Notes: generated by a model not told the origin, from the sequence alone. DNA of 64,000 nt from CAWIHA01 sp963835855 (GCA_963835855.1 CAWIHA010000023.1:1-64000), one strand, 5' to 3'. Positions 9,981 to 20,112 are shown, counted from the stretch's first letter. Made by a program: numbers and translations.

Positions 9981-10232
9981 ATGCTGAAAATCACCACCCA
10001 CGACAGCCCTGCGGCTGTGACGTTCCAGGTTGAAGGCAAGCTGGTCGCGGCGTGGGCTAAAGAGCTGGAGCAGGCCTGGAGTGCCTGTCCCTCGGAACGC
10101 AAGGCGCGCGTGGTTGACTTGACAGGGACACTATTCATCGACGACGAAGGAAAGCGCGTACTTATGAAGTTGTTTCACGAAGGTGCATTCTTCCGGACGG
10201 CCGGCCCCCTTACCTGTTCCATCGTGACGTGA
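9981..10232 (+). CDS. STAS-domain protein (anti-sigma factor antagonist-like)
   Basis: A small protein starting 'MLKITTHDSPAAVTFQVEGK' with a STAS core 'RKARVVDLTGTLFIDDEGKRVL'. The usual phosphorylated serine position is occupied by an aspartate (FIDDEG), as in many non-canonical STAS proteins. The frame probably shifts near 10228: one frame over, the sequence continues 'REITGKRQRPW' into the following outer-membrane efflux gene. The short 3' end shown is therefore an artefact or a real truncation. It precedes a TolC/HlyD/MFS set and may be co-transcribed with it. Confidence 0.7.
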   Translation: MLKITTHDSPAAVTFQVEGKLVAAWAKELEQAWSACPSERKARVVDLTGTLFIDDEGKRVLMKLFHEGAFFRTAGPLTCSIVT

Positions 10233-10284
10233 GATCACCGGCAAGCGGCAGCGTCCCTGGCGCGGCGTTCTGATTCAATCCATA

Positions 10285-11579
10285 GTGCTGCTCTTGGCAG
10301 CCGGCTGGGTTGCCAAGGCGGCCGACCCCGAACCATTGAAGCTGACTTTGCACGATGCCGTCGAAATGGCTTTAAAGCAGAATCCTCAGGTGCAGATCGC
10401 GAATCTAAATATAGCCGAAAGTTTGGAAAATCAAAACGTCGCCAGATCGGGCTTGTTGCCACAAGTGAATCTGGACGCATCGCAAGCCGTGCGCCGCGCA
10501 AACCTGCAGGCGCTCTTCGGCTCGGCCGTTCCAGGTTTCCCCGGAACACATCGGGCCCTTCTGGGTGACGCAAGCCGGACCGTCCGGATCGGCGCCGATC
10601 TTCGATTTGACGGCTTGGCGGCGCTGGCAAGCATCTAAGGAAAACGTGACCGAGTCCCGAGCGCAAAACCTGACTGTACGCGAGCAAAACGTGCAACTGG
10701 TGGTATCTCAATATCTCGGTTGTCTGCGCGCGGCCGCGGACGTGAAAGCGGCGCAGTCGCGCGTCGATCTCGCCAAGGCGCTGTTTGACCAAGCCAGCGA
10801 CATGCAGAGAAATGGCGTGGGAACCGGCATCGATACGCTCCGCGCCAATGTCCAATATCAGAACGAACGGCAGCGCCTGATAGACTCCGATACCGAGCTG
10901 AAGACGTCGTTGTATGGACTGGCCCGGCTCTTGAGTCTAGATCCACATCAATCTGTCGAGCTGGCCGACGAACACAATTCTTCCGCACGCAGGAATTTAG
11001 CGCCGATCAAAGCGTGGAACGGGCCTTCACCGAGCGTCCCGAGATGAAGGCCCTGGCCTCCCAGATGCGTTCCGCCACATTGCAGAAGCAGGAAGCGGGG
11101 GATCAAAGATTGCCGAAGGTGAGCCTCACCGGCTCCTGGGCGATGCAGGGTCTGACGCCCACCAGCATGATTCCTACCTACGATTACGAAGCGAATCTCC
11201 AGGTTCCGCTTTTTACCGGCGGCCGAATCAAAGGCCAGATCGCAGAGGCTGACATCGAACTGAAGAAGCTCGCGCAACAGCAGTCGGACCTGCGGGACCG
11301 GATCGCGCTCGAAGTGAAAACCGCCGTCGCGCAACTGGAAGCCGCGCGCACCGAGGTGGATGTCGCCAATCTGGGCGTGGATTTGGCGGACGAAGAAGTG
11401 ACGCAGGCGCGCGACCGCTTTCAGGCCGGCGTGGCCAACAATATCGAAGTGATTACGGCGCAGGACGAGCTGGCCCGCGCCAACGACAACCAGATTGCGG
11501 CCTTGTACCGCTACGACCAGGCGCGCGCCGACCTCGCGCATGCCACCGGCCAGATGGAGAGTTCTGTATGCCAAATGAG
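10285..11579 (+). pseudogene. TolC-like outer-membrane efflux protein (frameshifted)
   Basis: A GTG at 10285 starts a signal-peptide-like 'VLLLAAGWVAKA', then 'LTLHDAVEMALKQNPQVQIA', the first OEP repeat. A shift near 10560 leads to 'SQYLGCLRAAADVKAAQSR' and 'NGVGTGIDTLRANVQYQNER'. A second near 10970 leads to 'RPEMKALASQMRSATLQKQE', 'ANLQVPLFTGGRIKGQIAEA' and 'GVANNIEVITAQDELARAN'. A last shift near 11560 gives the likely stop at 11577-11579. The family forms the outer-membrane tunnel of tripartite efflux pumps. The adaptor and MFS genes follow at once. Confidence 0.78.
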
Positions 11580-11617
11580 AAGCAAGCACAATAGAACGGG
11601 AGACGTTAGATTGCCCG

Positions 11618-12895
11618 ATGGATACGGAAGTTCAGACTGCTTCCCGAGAAAGATTGACCGCGGAATCGACGCGGCGGAGAAAGCCCAGCCCGTGGCCTCG
11701 CCGGTTGCTGATCCTCGGCGTTATCTTAGCTCTGGCCGCTGGTGGCGCGGTGATGTGGCTGCGCTCGTTGGGCCACGTTTCCACCGACGACGCTCAGGTA
11801 GACGGGCACATCGTTCCCGTTTCAGCGAAGATCTACGGCAACGTCGCCGAGGTGCTGGTCAACGACAATCAGCAGGTGAAGCAGGGGCAGGTGCTGGTGC
11901 GTATCGATCCGCGCGATTATCAGGCTAAAGTGGATCAGGCGCGCGCCGCGCTGGCGTTCGCCGAGAGCCAGGCCAGGGCGCTACACGTGGGCGTGCCGCT
12001 CACGCGCGAAACCACGCTCAGCGGGACATCCGGCGCCGCAGGCCCAGTTGAACGGAGCCGACGCGCAATATCGAACAGACTAAGTTGGATTACGAGCGCG
12101 CCTCGACCGCCGATATCGCCTGGGCTCGCTGCCAACGTCAACACCGCGCAAGCCAACTATGATCGCGCCCAGGCCGATCTGCCGCATGAAACCGCTGGTC
12201 GAAAAGACCGAGATCTCGCGCATGCAATACGATTCCTATCGTCGCAGCCGCCCGCGTGGCCGAAAGCGAATTGCAAGCCGCCAAGGACAAGCTAACGGCC
12301 GCCATGCAGGACGCCGAGACAAAAAAAGCAGCCTGTGCTCAGCGCTCAAGCTCGCATCGAGCAGGCGCATGCAGCGGTTGCGGAGGCCCGTGCCAACCAG
12401 CAAGCAAGTGAATGTCCGCACGGCCGACGTAGTCGTCCGCTGCAAGCCGACATCGCCCAAGCGCGCGCCAACCTGGAAGCAGCCGAGCTGAACTTGAGCT
12501 ACACCACCTCACGGCGCCCATGGACGGCGTCGTGACCAGGAAGATCGTCGAGGTGGGCCAGATCATCCAGCCGGGCCAGGGCCTCTACCTCGTGCCGCTG
12601 CAAGACGTCTGGGTCACCGCCAACTTCAAGGAGACCCAGCTCGCCGATGTGCATGCCGGCCAGACGGCCGAAGTGAAGGTGGACATGAGCGGCAAGAACT
12701 TCTCCGGCCACGTGGATTCCATCGCCGGCGCCACCGGTACGCGCATGAGCCTGCTGCCGCCGGAGAACGCCAGCGGGCAATTACGTCAAAGTGGTGCAGC
12801 GCATCCCCGTGAAGATCGTGCTCGATCCGATGCCGGGCGGCAACAAGATCCTGCGCCCGGGCATGAACGTCGACGCGACGATCTTCACCAAATAA
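11618..12895 (+). pseudogene. HlyD/EmrA-type membrane fusion protein (frameshifted)
   Basis: The ATG at 11618 gives a cytoplasmic tail, a membrane segment ('LLILGVILALAAGGAVMWL') and the biotinyl-lipoyl-like start 'STDDAQVDGHIVPVSAKIYG' with 'QVKQGQVLVRIDPRDYQAKV', typical of EmrA adaptors. After about 12020 the frame breaks repeatedly through the coiled-coil. It recovers at 'MDGVVTRKIVEVGQIIQPGQ' and 'DVWVTANFKETQLADVHAGQ', ending near 'MNVDATIFTK' at 12893-12895. It would link the MFS pump to the TolC-like protein. Several indels are required. Confidence 0.8.
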
Positions 12896-12912
12896 GCCGA
12901 CCTGGAACAACG

Positions 12913-14519
12913 ATGCCATCGCAAGTCTTGACGCTCGACAGCACGCGAACGCTCGGACATCAATCCGTGGGTGATCGCCGGCACGGTGATGCTGGCGACG
13001 TTCATGGAGGTGCTGGACACCAGCGTCGCCAACGTGGCCCTGCCGCACATCGCCGGCAGCCTTTCGGCGACGCGTGGACGAAGCCACCTGGGTGCTGACC
13101 TCGTACCTGGTGGCCAACGCCATCGTGCTGCCGCTGAGCGGCTGGTTCTCCATCGCTGTTCGGCCGCAAGCGCTTCTACATGACCTGCGTGGCGCTGTTC
13201 ACGCTCAGTTCGGTGCTGTGCGGCCTGGCGCCCAGCCTGAGCAGGCTGATCTTTTCCGCGTGCTGCAGGGCCTGGGCGGCGGCGCGCTGCAGCCCATCTC
13301 GCAGGCGATCCTGGCGCGAGACGCTTTCCGCGCGAGAAGCAGGGCATGGCCATGGCCATGTACGGCATGGGCGTGGTGTTCGCGCCGATCATCGGGCCGA
13401 CCTGGGCGGCTGGATCACGGACAACTACAGCTGGCGCTGGATTTTCCTCATCAACATCCCGGTCGGGCATTCTGTTCGCTGCTGCTGACCTCGCCTGCTG
13501 ATCTTCGATCCGCCGTACCTGGTGCGCAAGAAGCCTGAGCGAGGGCTTCGCAGATCGATTACATCGGCCTCGGCCTGCTCGCCCTCGGCCTGGGCGCCCT
13601 GCAAATCGTGCTGGACAAGGGCCAGCGCAACGACTGGTTCGGCTCGCAACTTGATCGTCGCGCGCCGCTGTCGATCGCCGTCGTCGCTCTGGTGGCGGTG
13701 GTGTTCTGGGAACTGCGGCAGAAAGACCCGGTGGTGGATCTGCACCTGCTGAAGGACCGCAACTTCGCCATCTCCACGGTCATCATGTTCATGCTGGGCT
13801 TCGTGCTCTACGGCAGCACCGGGCTGCTGCCGCTCTTTCTGCAGACGCTGCTGGGCTACACGGCCACGCTAAGCGGCCTGGTGCTTTCGCCCGGCGGCTG
13901 GTGATCATGGTGATGATGCCGATCGTGGGCATGCTGCTGTCGCGCATTCAGGCCCGCTGGCTGGTCATCTTCGGCCTGCTGGTCGTCTTCGCTCTGGCCT
14001 GTATCAGATGTCGCAGGTTCAACCTGGATGTCGATTTCAGCACGCCGTGATGGCGCGCATGGTCCAGAGCCTGGGCCTGGCGTTCCTGTTCGTGCCCATC
14101 AACACCATGGCGTTCTACTTCATCGCCAAGAGAAGACCAGCTACGCCACGGGCCTGATCAATCTGGCGCGCAACATCGGCGGCAGCTGCGGCATCGCGCT
14201 TTCGACCACGCTCATCGCGCGCCGCGAGCAATTCCATCAGCAACGGCTGATCGAGCATCTGTCGCCGCTCGACGCTTCTTATCAATCTACGCTGGAAGCC
14301 GCCAAGCAGATGTTCCTGGCCAGAGGCGCCGACGCGGCACACGCCGCCCAGCAGGCCCAGCAATTCGTGTACGACATGGTGCAGCGTCAGGCCTCGATGC
14401 TAGCGTTCCTGGAAGATTTTCGTCTGCTGGCGATCGCGTTCCTGGCCTTGATCCCATTGATGTTTCTAATGAAGAAAACCGGGGCCGGTCGCGGATCAAC
14501 GAGTTCGCTCGCGCACTAG
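12913..14519 (+). pseudogene. DHA2/EmrB-type MFS drug efflux permease (frameshifted)
   Basis: Successive segments in different frames reproduce a 14-TM DHA2 transporter. They are 'VMLATFMEVLDTSVANVALP' (motif D1-like), 'VDEATWVLTSYLVANAIVLP', 'VLQGLGGGALQPISQAIL' (GGG motif C region), 'SWRWIFLINIPVG', 'DPVVDLHLLKDRNFAISTVI', 'YGSTGLLPLFLQTLLGYTA' and 'INLARNIGGSCGIALSTTLI'. About eight shifts occur. It ends at 14519, tail to tail with the chimeric gene at 14524. With the two preceding genes it forms a tripartite multidrug pump. Confidence 0.82.
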
Positions 14520-14523
14520 CGCG

Positions 14524-15144
14524 CTACCGGATTCGCTCGTCTTTTTCCACTTTGCCGTCGCGAATGTGGATCACGCGGTGCGCCCGCATGGCGATGTCGG
14601 CTTCGTGCGTGACCACCACGATGGTATTTCCCTGATGGTACAAACGCTCGAACAGGCCCATGATTTCGTTGCCGGTGACGCTGTCGAGCGCGCCGGTGGG
14701 CTCGTCGGCCAGCAGGATAGAAGGATTGTTCACCAGCGCCCGTGCCACCGGCAATAAGACGTCCTTGCGCTCCAGCGGAATCCCCTCGCGGCGCGCCGTA
14801 TTCTCGACCATCTGTGTGAGGAGCTGTCCGGCGCGGCCCACGAACGGGATGCCCTGCGCGTCTTCATCCGCGCCCGGCCCTTCGCCGACAAACACCAGTC
14901 TCGCCTGCGGGTTACCGATCCCGAACACAATCTTGTTACGGCCCTCGCGCAGACGGCAGCGTTTGCACTCGCCGAGGTCCGCACGGATCTCTTCCAGCGT
15001 TTCACCGGGAGGAACCACGACCGGAAACAGCAGCTCTTCCGCCGTCATTGGGGCGGACGCGTGGGCCGGAACTCGCAGATAGAGCGTTTGAATACCCAGA
15101 TCCTGGTAATAAGCCAGGTAGCGGCGCAGCAACTCGGCATTCAT
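14524..15144 (-). CDS. Chimeric ORF: uracil-DNA glycosylase N-half fused to ABC ATPase C-half
   Basis: Residues 1 to about 129 are a family 4/5-type uracil-DNA glycosylase. Two of its Fe-S cysteines appear in 'LGECKRCRLREGRNKIVFG' (C60, C63), with the active-site region 'FVGEGPGADEDAQGIPFVGR'. At about base 14750 the sequence turns into the end of a MacB-type ABC ATPase: 'VARALVNNPSILLADEPTG' (Walker B) and 'NTIVVVTHEADIAMRAHRVI' (switch His). The glycosylase lacks its later cysteines and its HxxP-type C-terminal motif; the ATPase lacks Walker A and the signature. Neither half should be active. The start overlaps the coaBC stop (ATGA), the native glycosylase position in such operons. Confidence 0.85.
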   Translation of the reverse strand: MNAELLRRYLAYYQDLGIQTLYLRVPAHASAPMTAEELLFPVVVPPGETLEEIRADLGECKRCRLREGRNKIVFGIGNPQARLVFVGEGPGADEDAQGIPFVGRAGQLLTQMVENTARREGIPLERKDVLLPVARALVNNPSILLADEPTGALDSVTGNEIMGLFERLYHQGNTIVVVTHEADIAMRAHRVIHIRDGKVEKDERIR

Positions 15145-16358
15145 CGCGTAGCACGCATCGCCGGGCGCAGCTTCAAAAGGTGGTCGAAGATCCGGTCCGC
15201 CAGCTCCCTTTTCGGCGCGCGCGGCAACTCCACCGATTCACTGTTCCCGGTGACCAGGACCACCTCGTTTTCGTCGGAGCCGAAGCCCGTGCCTTCGCGG
15301 CCCACGCGGTTCCCGACCACCATGTCGCAGTTCTTCGCCGCGAGCTTACGGCGGGCCTCTTCGAGGACGTTGTCCGTCTCGGCGGCGAAGCCGACCAGCA
15401 ACCGGCCGCCTTTCTGACGGCCGACTTCGGCGAGAATGTCCGGCGTGGGCTCGAGCGAGAGCGTGAGCGGGCTGCCGGTCTTCTTCATCTTGTGCGCCGG
15501 GGGTTTGGGCGCCTGATAGTCCGCGACCGCGGCCGCTTTGATAATGATCGTCGCATCGGGCAGGCGCGAGAGCACGGCCGTCCGCATTTCAGCCGCCGTT
15601 TCGACGCGCACGGTTTCGACGTCGCGCGGCGCGGCCAGGTCCACCGGCCCCGAAACCAGAATGACGCGCGCGCCCCTCGCAGCGGCTGCTTCCGCGAGCG
15701 CGTAGCCCATCTTGCCGCTGGAACGATTTGAGAGGAACCGCACGGGATCGAGCGGCTCCCTGGTCGGACCCGCCGTGATCAAAACCGTTTCCCCCTCCAG
15801 GTCGCGCAGGCGGGCGCCCAGCACCGAAACGACGGTCTCCGCAATCCGCACGGGATCCGCCAACCTGCCGGGGCCGGTCATCCCGCAGGCCAGGGAACCT
15901 TCTTCGGGATCGACGATCGTGTGCCCGCGCTCGCGCAGCGTTTCGAGGTTACGTCGGGTGGCCGCGTGGTTCCACATGTTCGTGTTCATCGCCGGAGCGA
16001 TCACGACCGGGCCGGTGAACGCCAGGTACAGAGTGCTCAGAAAATCGTCGGCGAGGCCGTGGGCGAATTTCGCGAGCAGATCGGCCGTAGCGGGCGCCAC
16101 GACGAGCACGTCATTTTCCTGCGCCACCCGGATGTGCTCGATCGCGCTCGCCAGCGTGTCCTCGCCGGCTTGAGTGGCGAACAAATCCGTGATGACCTTG
16201 CGTGCCGTGAGCGCGGCGAAGGTGAGCGGGCGGATGAACTCCTGCGCTGCGCGGGTCATCACCACCTGGACGCCGAAGCCGCGCTCGGTCAGCGCGCGAG
16301 CCAGTTCCGCAGCCTTATAGGCCGCGATTCCCCCGCCGACGCCGAGCACGACGTTCAT
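15141..16358 (-). CDS. coaBC: Bifunctional phosphopantothenoylcysteine decarboxylase / phosphopantothenate-cysteine ligase
   Basis: CoaBC makes 4'-phosphopantetheine for coenzyme A in two steps. The N-terminal flavin decarboxylase domain shows 'VLGVGGGIAAYKAAELARAL', the histidine of 'ALASAIEHIRVAQ', and 'APAMNTNMW' (the PxMNxxMW motif). The ligase domain follows from about residue 190 with 'LITAGPTREPLDPVRFLSNR', 'SSGKMGYALAEAAAARGARV' and 'IIKAAAVADY'. At 405 residues it is full length. It overlaps the downstream glycosylase start by four bases and follows rpoZ by 11 bases, a coupled operon. Confidence 0.96.
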   Translation of the reverse strand: MNVVLGVGGGIAAYKAAELARALTERGFGVQVVMTRAAQEFIRPLTFAALTARKVITDLFATQAGEDTLASAIEHIRVAQENDVLVVAPATADLLAKFAHGLADDFLSTLYLAFTGPVVIAPAMNTNMWNHAATRRNLETLRERGHTIVDPEEGSLACGMTGPGRLADPVRIAETVVSVLGARLRDLEGETVLITAGPTREPLDPVRFLSNRSSGKMGYALAEAAAARGARVILVSGPVDLAAPRDVETVRVETAAEMRTAVLSRLPDATIIIKAAAVADYQAPKPPAHKMKKTGSPLTLSLEPTPDILAEVGRQKGGRLLVGFAAETDNVLEEARRKLAAKNCDMVVGNRVGREGTGFGSDENEVVLVTGNSESVELPRAPKRELADRIFDHLLKLRPAMRATR

Positions 16359-16369
16359 GGCGCACCGCC

Positions 16370-16624
16370 TCAGATGCTCTCAAGGGGAGCCGATTGCGCG
16401 GCGGCCTCTGCTGCCACCGTGTCTTCATACTTCACCAGCCCGCGGCGGACTTCTTCCATCGCGGTCACGGTCGGCTTCTTCGAAGTGGTGGGCAGAAACG
16501 GGCGCGCTCCCGCTTGAAGCTGCCGGGCGCGCTTGGCGGCAACGATGATGAAACGATAGGCGCTCTGTTCCGGATCGTCCGGAATCGCGCCACCTGGGTT
16601 GTTGCGAGGCATCTTGTCAGACAT
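16370..16624 (-). CDS. rpoZ: DNA-directed RNA polymerase omega subunit
   Basis: A small 84-residue protein with 'YRFIIVAAKRARQLQAGA' and 'PTVTAMEEVRRGLVKYE', the two conserved parts of the omega subunit, which helps assemble RNA polymerase around beta prime. The position between gmk and coaBC is the classic gmk-rpoZ-coaBC order and strengthens the call. An N-terminal extension rich in Asn and Pro precedes the conserved core, as is usual for short omega proteins outside Proteobacteria. Confidence 0.9.
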   Translation of the reverse strand: MSDKMPRNNPGGAIPDDPEQSAYRFIIVAAKRARQLQAGARPFLPTTSKKPTVTAMEEVRRGLVKYEDTVAAEAAAQSAPLESI

Positions 16625-16693
16625 GCAGAATCCTATTGGTCGCAGCTTGTGGCTCCGGGCTCGCAGACATGACCCTCGGCCACGGGTTCCATG

Positions 16694-17311
16694 CTACAGG
16701 CCGTCCTTTTCGAACGTTGCCAGGATGGCGCCAATCTGGCCCTCCATCCTGGTGCGGCGGACACGCTCAGCCTTGAAAATCGCAGCGAGTGTATCGACGG
16801 ATTGTTCCAAATCCCTATTCACCAGCACGTAATCGTACGCCCGGTAATTTCGGATCTCGCCGGCCGCTCCCTCGAGGCGCCGCTCGATGACCTCTTCAGA
16901 ATCTTCCGAGCGCGCACGCAGACGCTTTTCCAAGTCGGCGCGGGAGGGAGCAAGCACAAAAATACTACTTGCATCAGGCAGCTTACGTCTCAATTGTCCC
17001 GCACCTTGCACGTCGATGTCCAGCAGCAGATCTTTGCCTTCGGCTAAGGCCCGGTCGAGGACGCTGCGGTGCGTGCCGTAGTAGTTACCGAACACCTCGG
17101 CGTGCTCCAGGAACTCGCCCCGCGCCATCCGGGCCTCGAATTCCTCGCGGGAAATGTAGTGATAATCTTGGTCCGGCTGCTCGTGGCCGCGCCGCGCTCT
17201 GGTGGTATAAGACACTGAAAATACAAGATTCAAATCCTGCTGGAGGACCCGGCGCAACAGGGTGGACTTTCCCGAGCCCGAAGGCGCCGAGACAATGAAG
17301 ACGATGCTCAT
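16694..17311 (-). CDS. gmk: Guanylate kinase
   Basis: Converts GMP (and dGMP) to GDP. The P-loop is at the start, 'VFIVSAPSGSGKSTLLRRVL', followed by the GMP-binding 'SVSYTTRARRGHEQPDQDYH', 'FLEHAEVFGNYYGT' and 'KDLLLDIDVQGAGQLRRKLP'. I take the ATG at 17311 ('MSIVFIVS') instead of the longer upstream ATG because family members start a few residues before the P-loop. The length of about 205 residues is normal. It lies between yicC and rpoZ on the same strand. Confidence 0.95.
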   Translation of the reverse strand: MSIVFIVSAPSGSGKSTLLRRVLQQDLNLVFSVSYTTRARRGHEQPDQDYHYISREEFEARMARGEFLEHAEVFGNYYGTHRSVLDRALAEGKDLLLDIDVQGAGQLRRKLPDASSIFVLAPSRADLEKRLRARSEDSEEVIERRLEGAAGEIRNYRAYDYVLVNRDLEQSVDTLAAIFKAERVRRTRMEGQIGAILATFEKDGL

Positions 17312-17396
17312 TCCAAAGCGGGCTCCCCAGCCAACCGTTGCGCCGTTCTGCACCGGCTTTTGTCTTTCGCGATGGTTAACAAACAGCCGGTGCCGC

Positions 17397-18286
17397 TCAT
17401 TCCAGATTCAAGCCCTGCTCGCGGATTTTCTCGATTTCCGATTTGATCATGAGCGCCAGATCCGTGATCTCGAGGCCCGATTCGCCCACCGCGGTCGATT
17501 TCGAAAGGATCGTGTTCGTCTCGCGGTGCATTTCCTGAAGCAAGAAGTCGATCTTCTTGCCGATCTCTCCGCCAGAGTCGAGCAGGTCGTGGAGCTCGAC
17601 GGCGTGTACCTTAAGGCGCGTCAGCTCCTCGGTGATGTCGGAGCGTTCAACCAGGTACGCAATTTCCTGGGCCAGCCGCTGCGGGTCGAGCACGGCATCT
17701 TTCAGCAGCTCGCCCACCCGCTCCGACAGGCGCGCCTGGAAGTGCGGCACGGCCCGCAACCGGATCTGCTCCATTTCGGTTGCGCCGCGGAGCACGGTTG
17801 CCACGCGGGCGCGCATCTCAGCGGCGATCTCGGCGCCTTCACGCTCCCGAAACTCGTTGAGCTGGGCCAGCGCATCTTCCAGCACGCCCACCAGCACGGT
17901 TTCCAGCCCAGGGTCGGGCGTCTCTTCGGTTTCCTGGAACATCCCCGGAATCGACAGTGCCGCATTCAAGTCGGGCTCACCATGCAAACCATGAATAGCC
18001 GACATGCGGCGAAACACGGTCAGGTACGTGTCGAGCAGGCCGGAGTTGACGCCGGCCGGCGCGGACAAGGCCGCACTGTCGATCCGCACCTGCACCTGCA
18101 GGTGGCCGCGCAGGACGTGCCGCTTGACGGCGGTGCGCAACGCGTTCTCGAACGTATCGAGCTCGGCGGCATGCGGAAGTGCACGTCCAGCCCGCGATGA
18201 TTGACGCTCTTGACGCTGGCGATCACTTCGCGGTCGTCCATGGTCTTCCGGACGCGGGCAAAGCCGGTCATGCTGCGGGCGCTCAT
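17397..18286 (-). CDS. yicC: YicC family endoribonuclease (single frameshift)
   Basis: The N-terminus 'ARSMTGFARVRKTMDDREVI' with 'SVKSVNHRGLDVHFRMP' and the C-terminal DUF1732 part ('LLDSGGEIGKKIDFLLQEMH', 'ETNTILSK') are the two YicC domains. They lie in different frames. One G is probably missing near 18165, where 'MPPELD' would be restored. YicC-family proteins are RNA-processing enzymes. The start overlaps the stop of the ABC transporter gene by four bases. This is one of the few frameshifts to the right of 15 kb. Confidence 0.85.
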
Positions 18287-20112
18287 GGGTTCACCGCCGC
18301 GCCGGCATCGAGGAATTGAAGGCTGTGCAACCGCTGGTAGACGCCACCGCCGCTCACCAGCTCTTCATGCGTGCCGATCTCGCAGATGCGTCCCTGGTCG
18401 ATCACGACGATCTTGTCGGCGCGCCGGATGGTAGAAAGCCGGTGCGCGATGACAATGACCGTGCGGCCGGTCATCAGGTTCCCGAGCGCGCGCTGCACGA
18501 GCAGCTCCGATTCGGTGTCGAGATGCGACGTGGCTTCGTCCAGGATCAGGATGGGCGCGTTCTTCAGCAGCGCCCGCGCGATGGCGATCCGCTGCCGCTG
18601 CCCGCCACTCAGCTTGAATCCGCGCTCGCCGATCACCGTATCGTAACCGTTCGGCATGGCCAGGATGAACTCCTCGGCCAGTGCGTTGCGCGCGGCCTCT
18701 CGCACCGCATCGAGGCCGGCATCCGGCCGGCCGTAGCGGATGTTGTTCGCGACGGTGTCGTTGAACAGGAACGTGTCCTGCGCCACTACGCCGATCTTTT
18801 CCCGCACCGACGCCAGATCGAGGTCACGCACGTCGGCGCCGTCGATGAGCACGCGGCCGCCCGAAACATCGTACAGCCGCGCCACCAGGTTAACCAGGGT
18901 GGTCTTCCCGGCGCCGCTCGGCCCGACCAGAGCGACGATCTCACCGGCATTGACCTCAAGCTCGATGGAATCCAGCACGAAGCCGTTGGGCGAGGCGGGA
19001 TACCGGAAGCCGACGCCATCGAATGCAATCGATTTCTCGAATTTCTCGAGCCGCCGCGCACCGGGTTTCGTCCGGATGTCGTCCTCCCTGGCCAGGTACT
19101 CGAACACCTTCTGGGATGCCCCCAAGGCCTGCTGGAAGATGTTATGGATCCCCGTCAGCCGTTTCACCGGCTCGTAGAGCATCAACAGAGCTGCGATGAA
19201 CGTGATGAACTGGCCCTTGTCCATTACTCCGGCCTTGATTTGGCTGCGGCCGTACCACAGCAGGCCGACGATGGTCGCCGCGGCCAGAAACTCGATCAGC
19301 GGCGAGGCGATCGCCTGCTGCGCAATGTAGCGCAGACTGGCAGATTTCAGCCGCCGCGCGGCGTTCCAAAATCTGCGCGATTCGAACGCCTCGGCCCCGA
19401 ACACCTTTACCACCTGGTGACCGCTCAAACTCTCTTGCAGGATCTGGTTGAGTTCCGCCTGGTGGTCCTGGGCGCGGCGCGTCGTGCGGCGGATGCGCTT
19501 GCCGATGCGCGCGGTCGGAAACAGCACGAACGGAAACAGCGTCAGGCTGATGATCGCCAGGCGCCAGTCCATAGCAACCACAACGGCCAATAGCGCCATC
19601 GCCGAGAACGACTGCCGGAGGGAATCGGCCAGCATGTATGACGTGGCCGTTTGGATCTTGTCGATGTCGTTCATGATCGACGACATCAGCCGGCCCGTGG
19701 AATGCAGCTCGAAGAAGTGCTCGCCTTGCCGCAGCACCTTGTCGAACACGCGCTGCCGTAAGTCCGTGACCGTAGAAAGCCCGACATGGTTGATCAGATA
19801 ATTGCCGGCATAGTCGCAGAGACCCTTCGTGACGAACGTCGCCAGGATGGCAAACGCAACCATCGTGAAGATGTTGTGGACCCCTGGAGGCGTGATTTGC
19901 TCCAAATAGATCTGCTTCCCGATCTTTGGAATCGTAAGCAAAACCACGGGCAGATTCGCAGCGGCCGGGTCCAGCACCCGGTTTAGAACCGGACGGATGA
20001 GCAGCGCCACCATGCCATGCGCCGCCCCGGCTCCAGCCATCAGGACCATCCCAACCAACAGTACGAGCCAGTGCGGGCCAACAAAGCGCAGCAACCGCCA
20101 GAATTCTTTCAT
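18283..20112 (-). CDS. ABC transporter, fused permease and ATPase (MsbA-like lipid exporter)
   Basis: A half-transporter of about 609 residues starting at 'MKEFWRLLRFVGPHW'. Six membrane segments occupy the first 330 residues. The ATPase has Walker A 'ALVGPSGAGKTTLVNLVARL', Q-loop 'VAQDTFLFNDTVANNIRYG', signature 'KLSGGQRQRIAIARALL', Walker B 'ILILDEATSHLD' and a switch histidine in 'IVIAHRLSTI'. MsbA-type proteins flip lipid A-core across the inner membrane. The adjacent heptosyltransferase-like GT9 gene supports an LPS role. It overlaps GT9 upstream and yicC downstream by four bases each. Confidence 0.9.
   Translation of the reverse strand: MKEFWRLLRFVGPHWLVLLVGMVLMAGAGAAHGMVALLIRPVLNRVLDPAAANLPVVLLTIPKIGKQIYLEQITPPGVHNIFTMVAFAILATFVTKGLCDYAGNYLINHVGLSTVTDLRQRVFDKVLRQGEHFFELHSTGRLMSSIMNDIDKIQTATSYMLADSLRQSFSAMALLAVVVAMDWRLAIISLTLFPFVLFPTARIGKRIRRTTRRAQDHQAELNQILQESLSGHQVVKVFGAEAFESRRFWNAARRLKSASLRYIAQQAIASPLIEFLAAATIVGLLWYGRSQIKAGVMDKGQFITFIAALLMLYEPVKRLTGIHNIFQQALGASQKVFEYLAREDDIRTKPGARRLEKFEKSIAFDGVGFRYPASPNGFVLDSIELEVNAGEIVALVGPSGAGKTTLVNLVARLYDVSGGRVLIDGADVRDLDLASVREKIGVVAQDTFLFNDTVANNIRYGRPDAGLDAVREAARNALAEEFILAMPNGYDTVIGERGFKLSGGQRQRIAIARALLKNAPILILDEATSHLDTESELLVQRALGNLMTGRTVIVIAHRLSTIRRADKIVVIDQGRICEIGTHEELVSGGGVYQRLHSLQFLDAGAAVNP

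Noticed and set aside
18316..19593. 425-residue open frame antisense to the ABC transporter
   Set aside because: It is a shadow of a strongly conserved gene, rich in His/Arg/Gln and without a recognisable domain or start signal.
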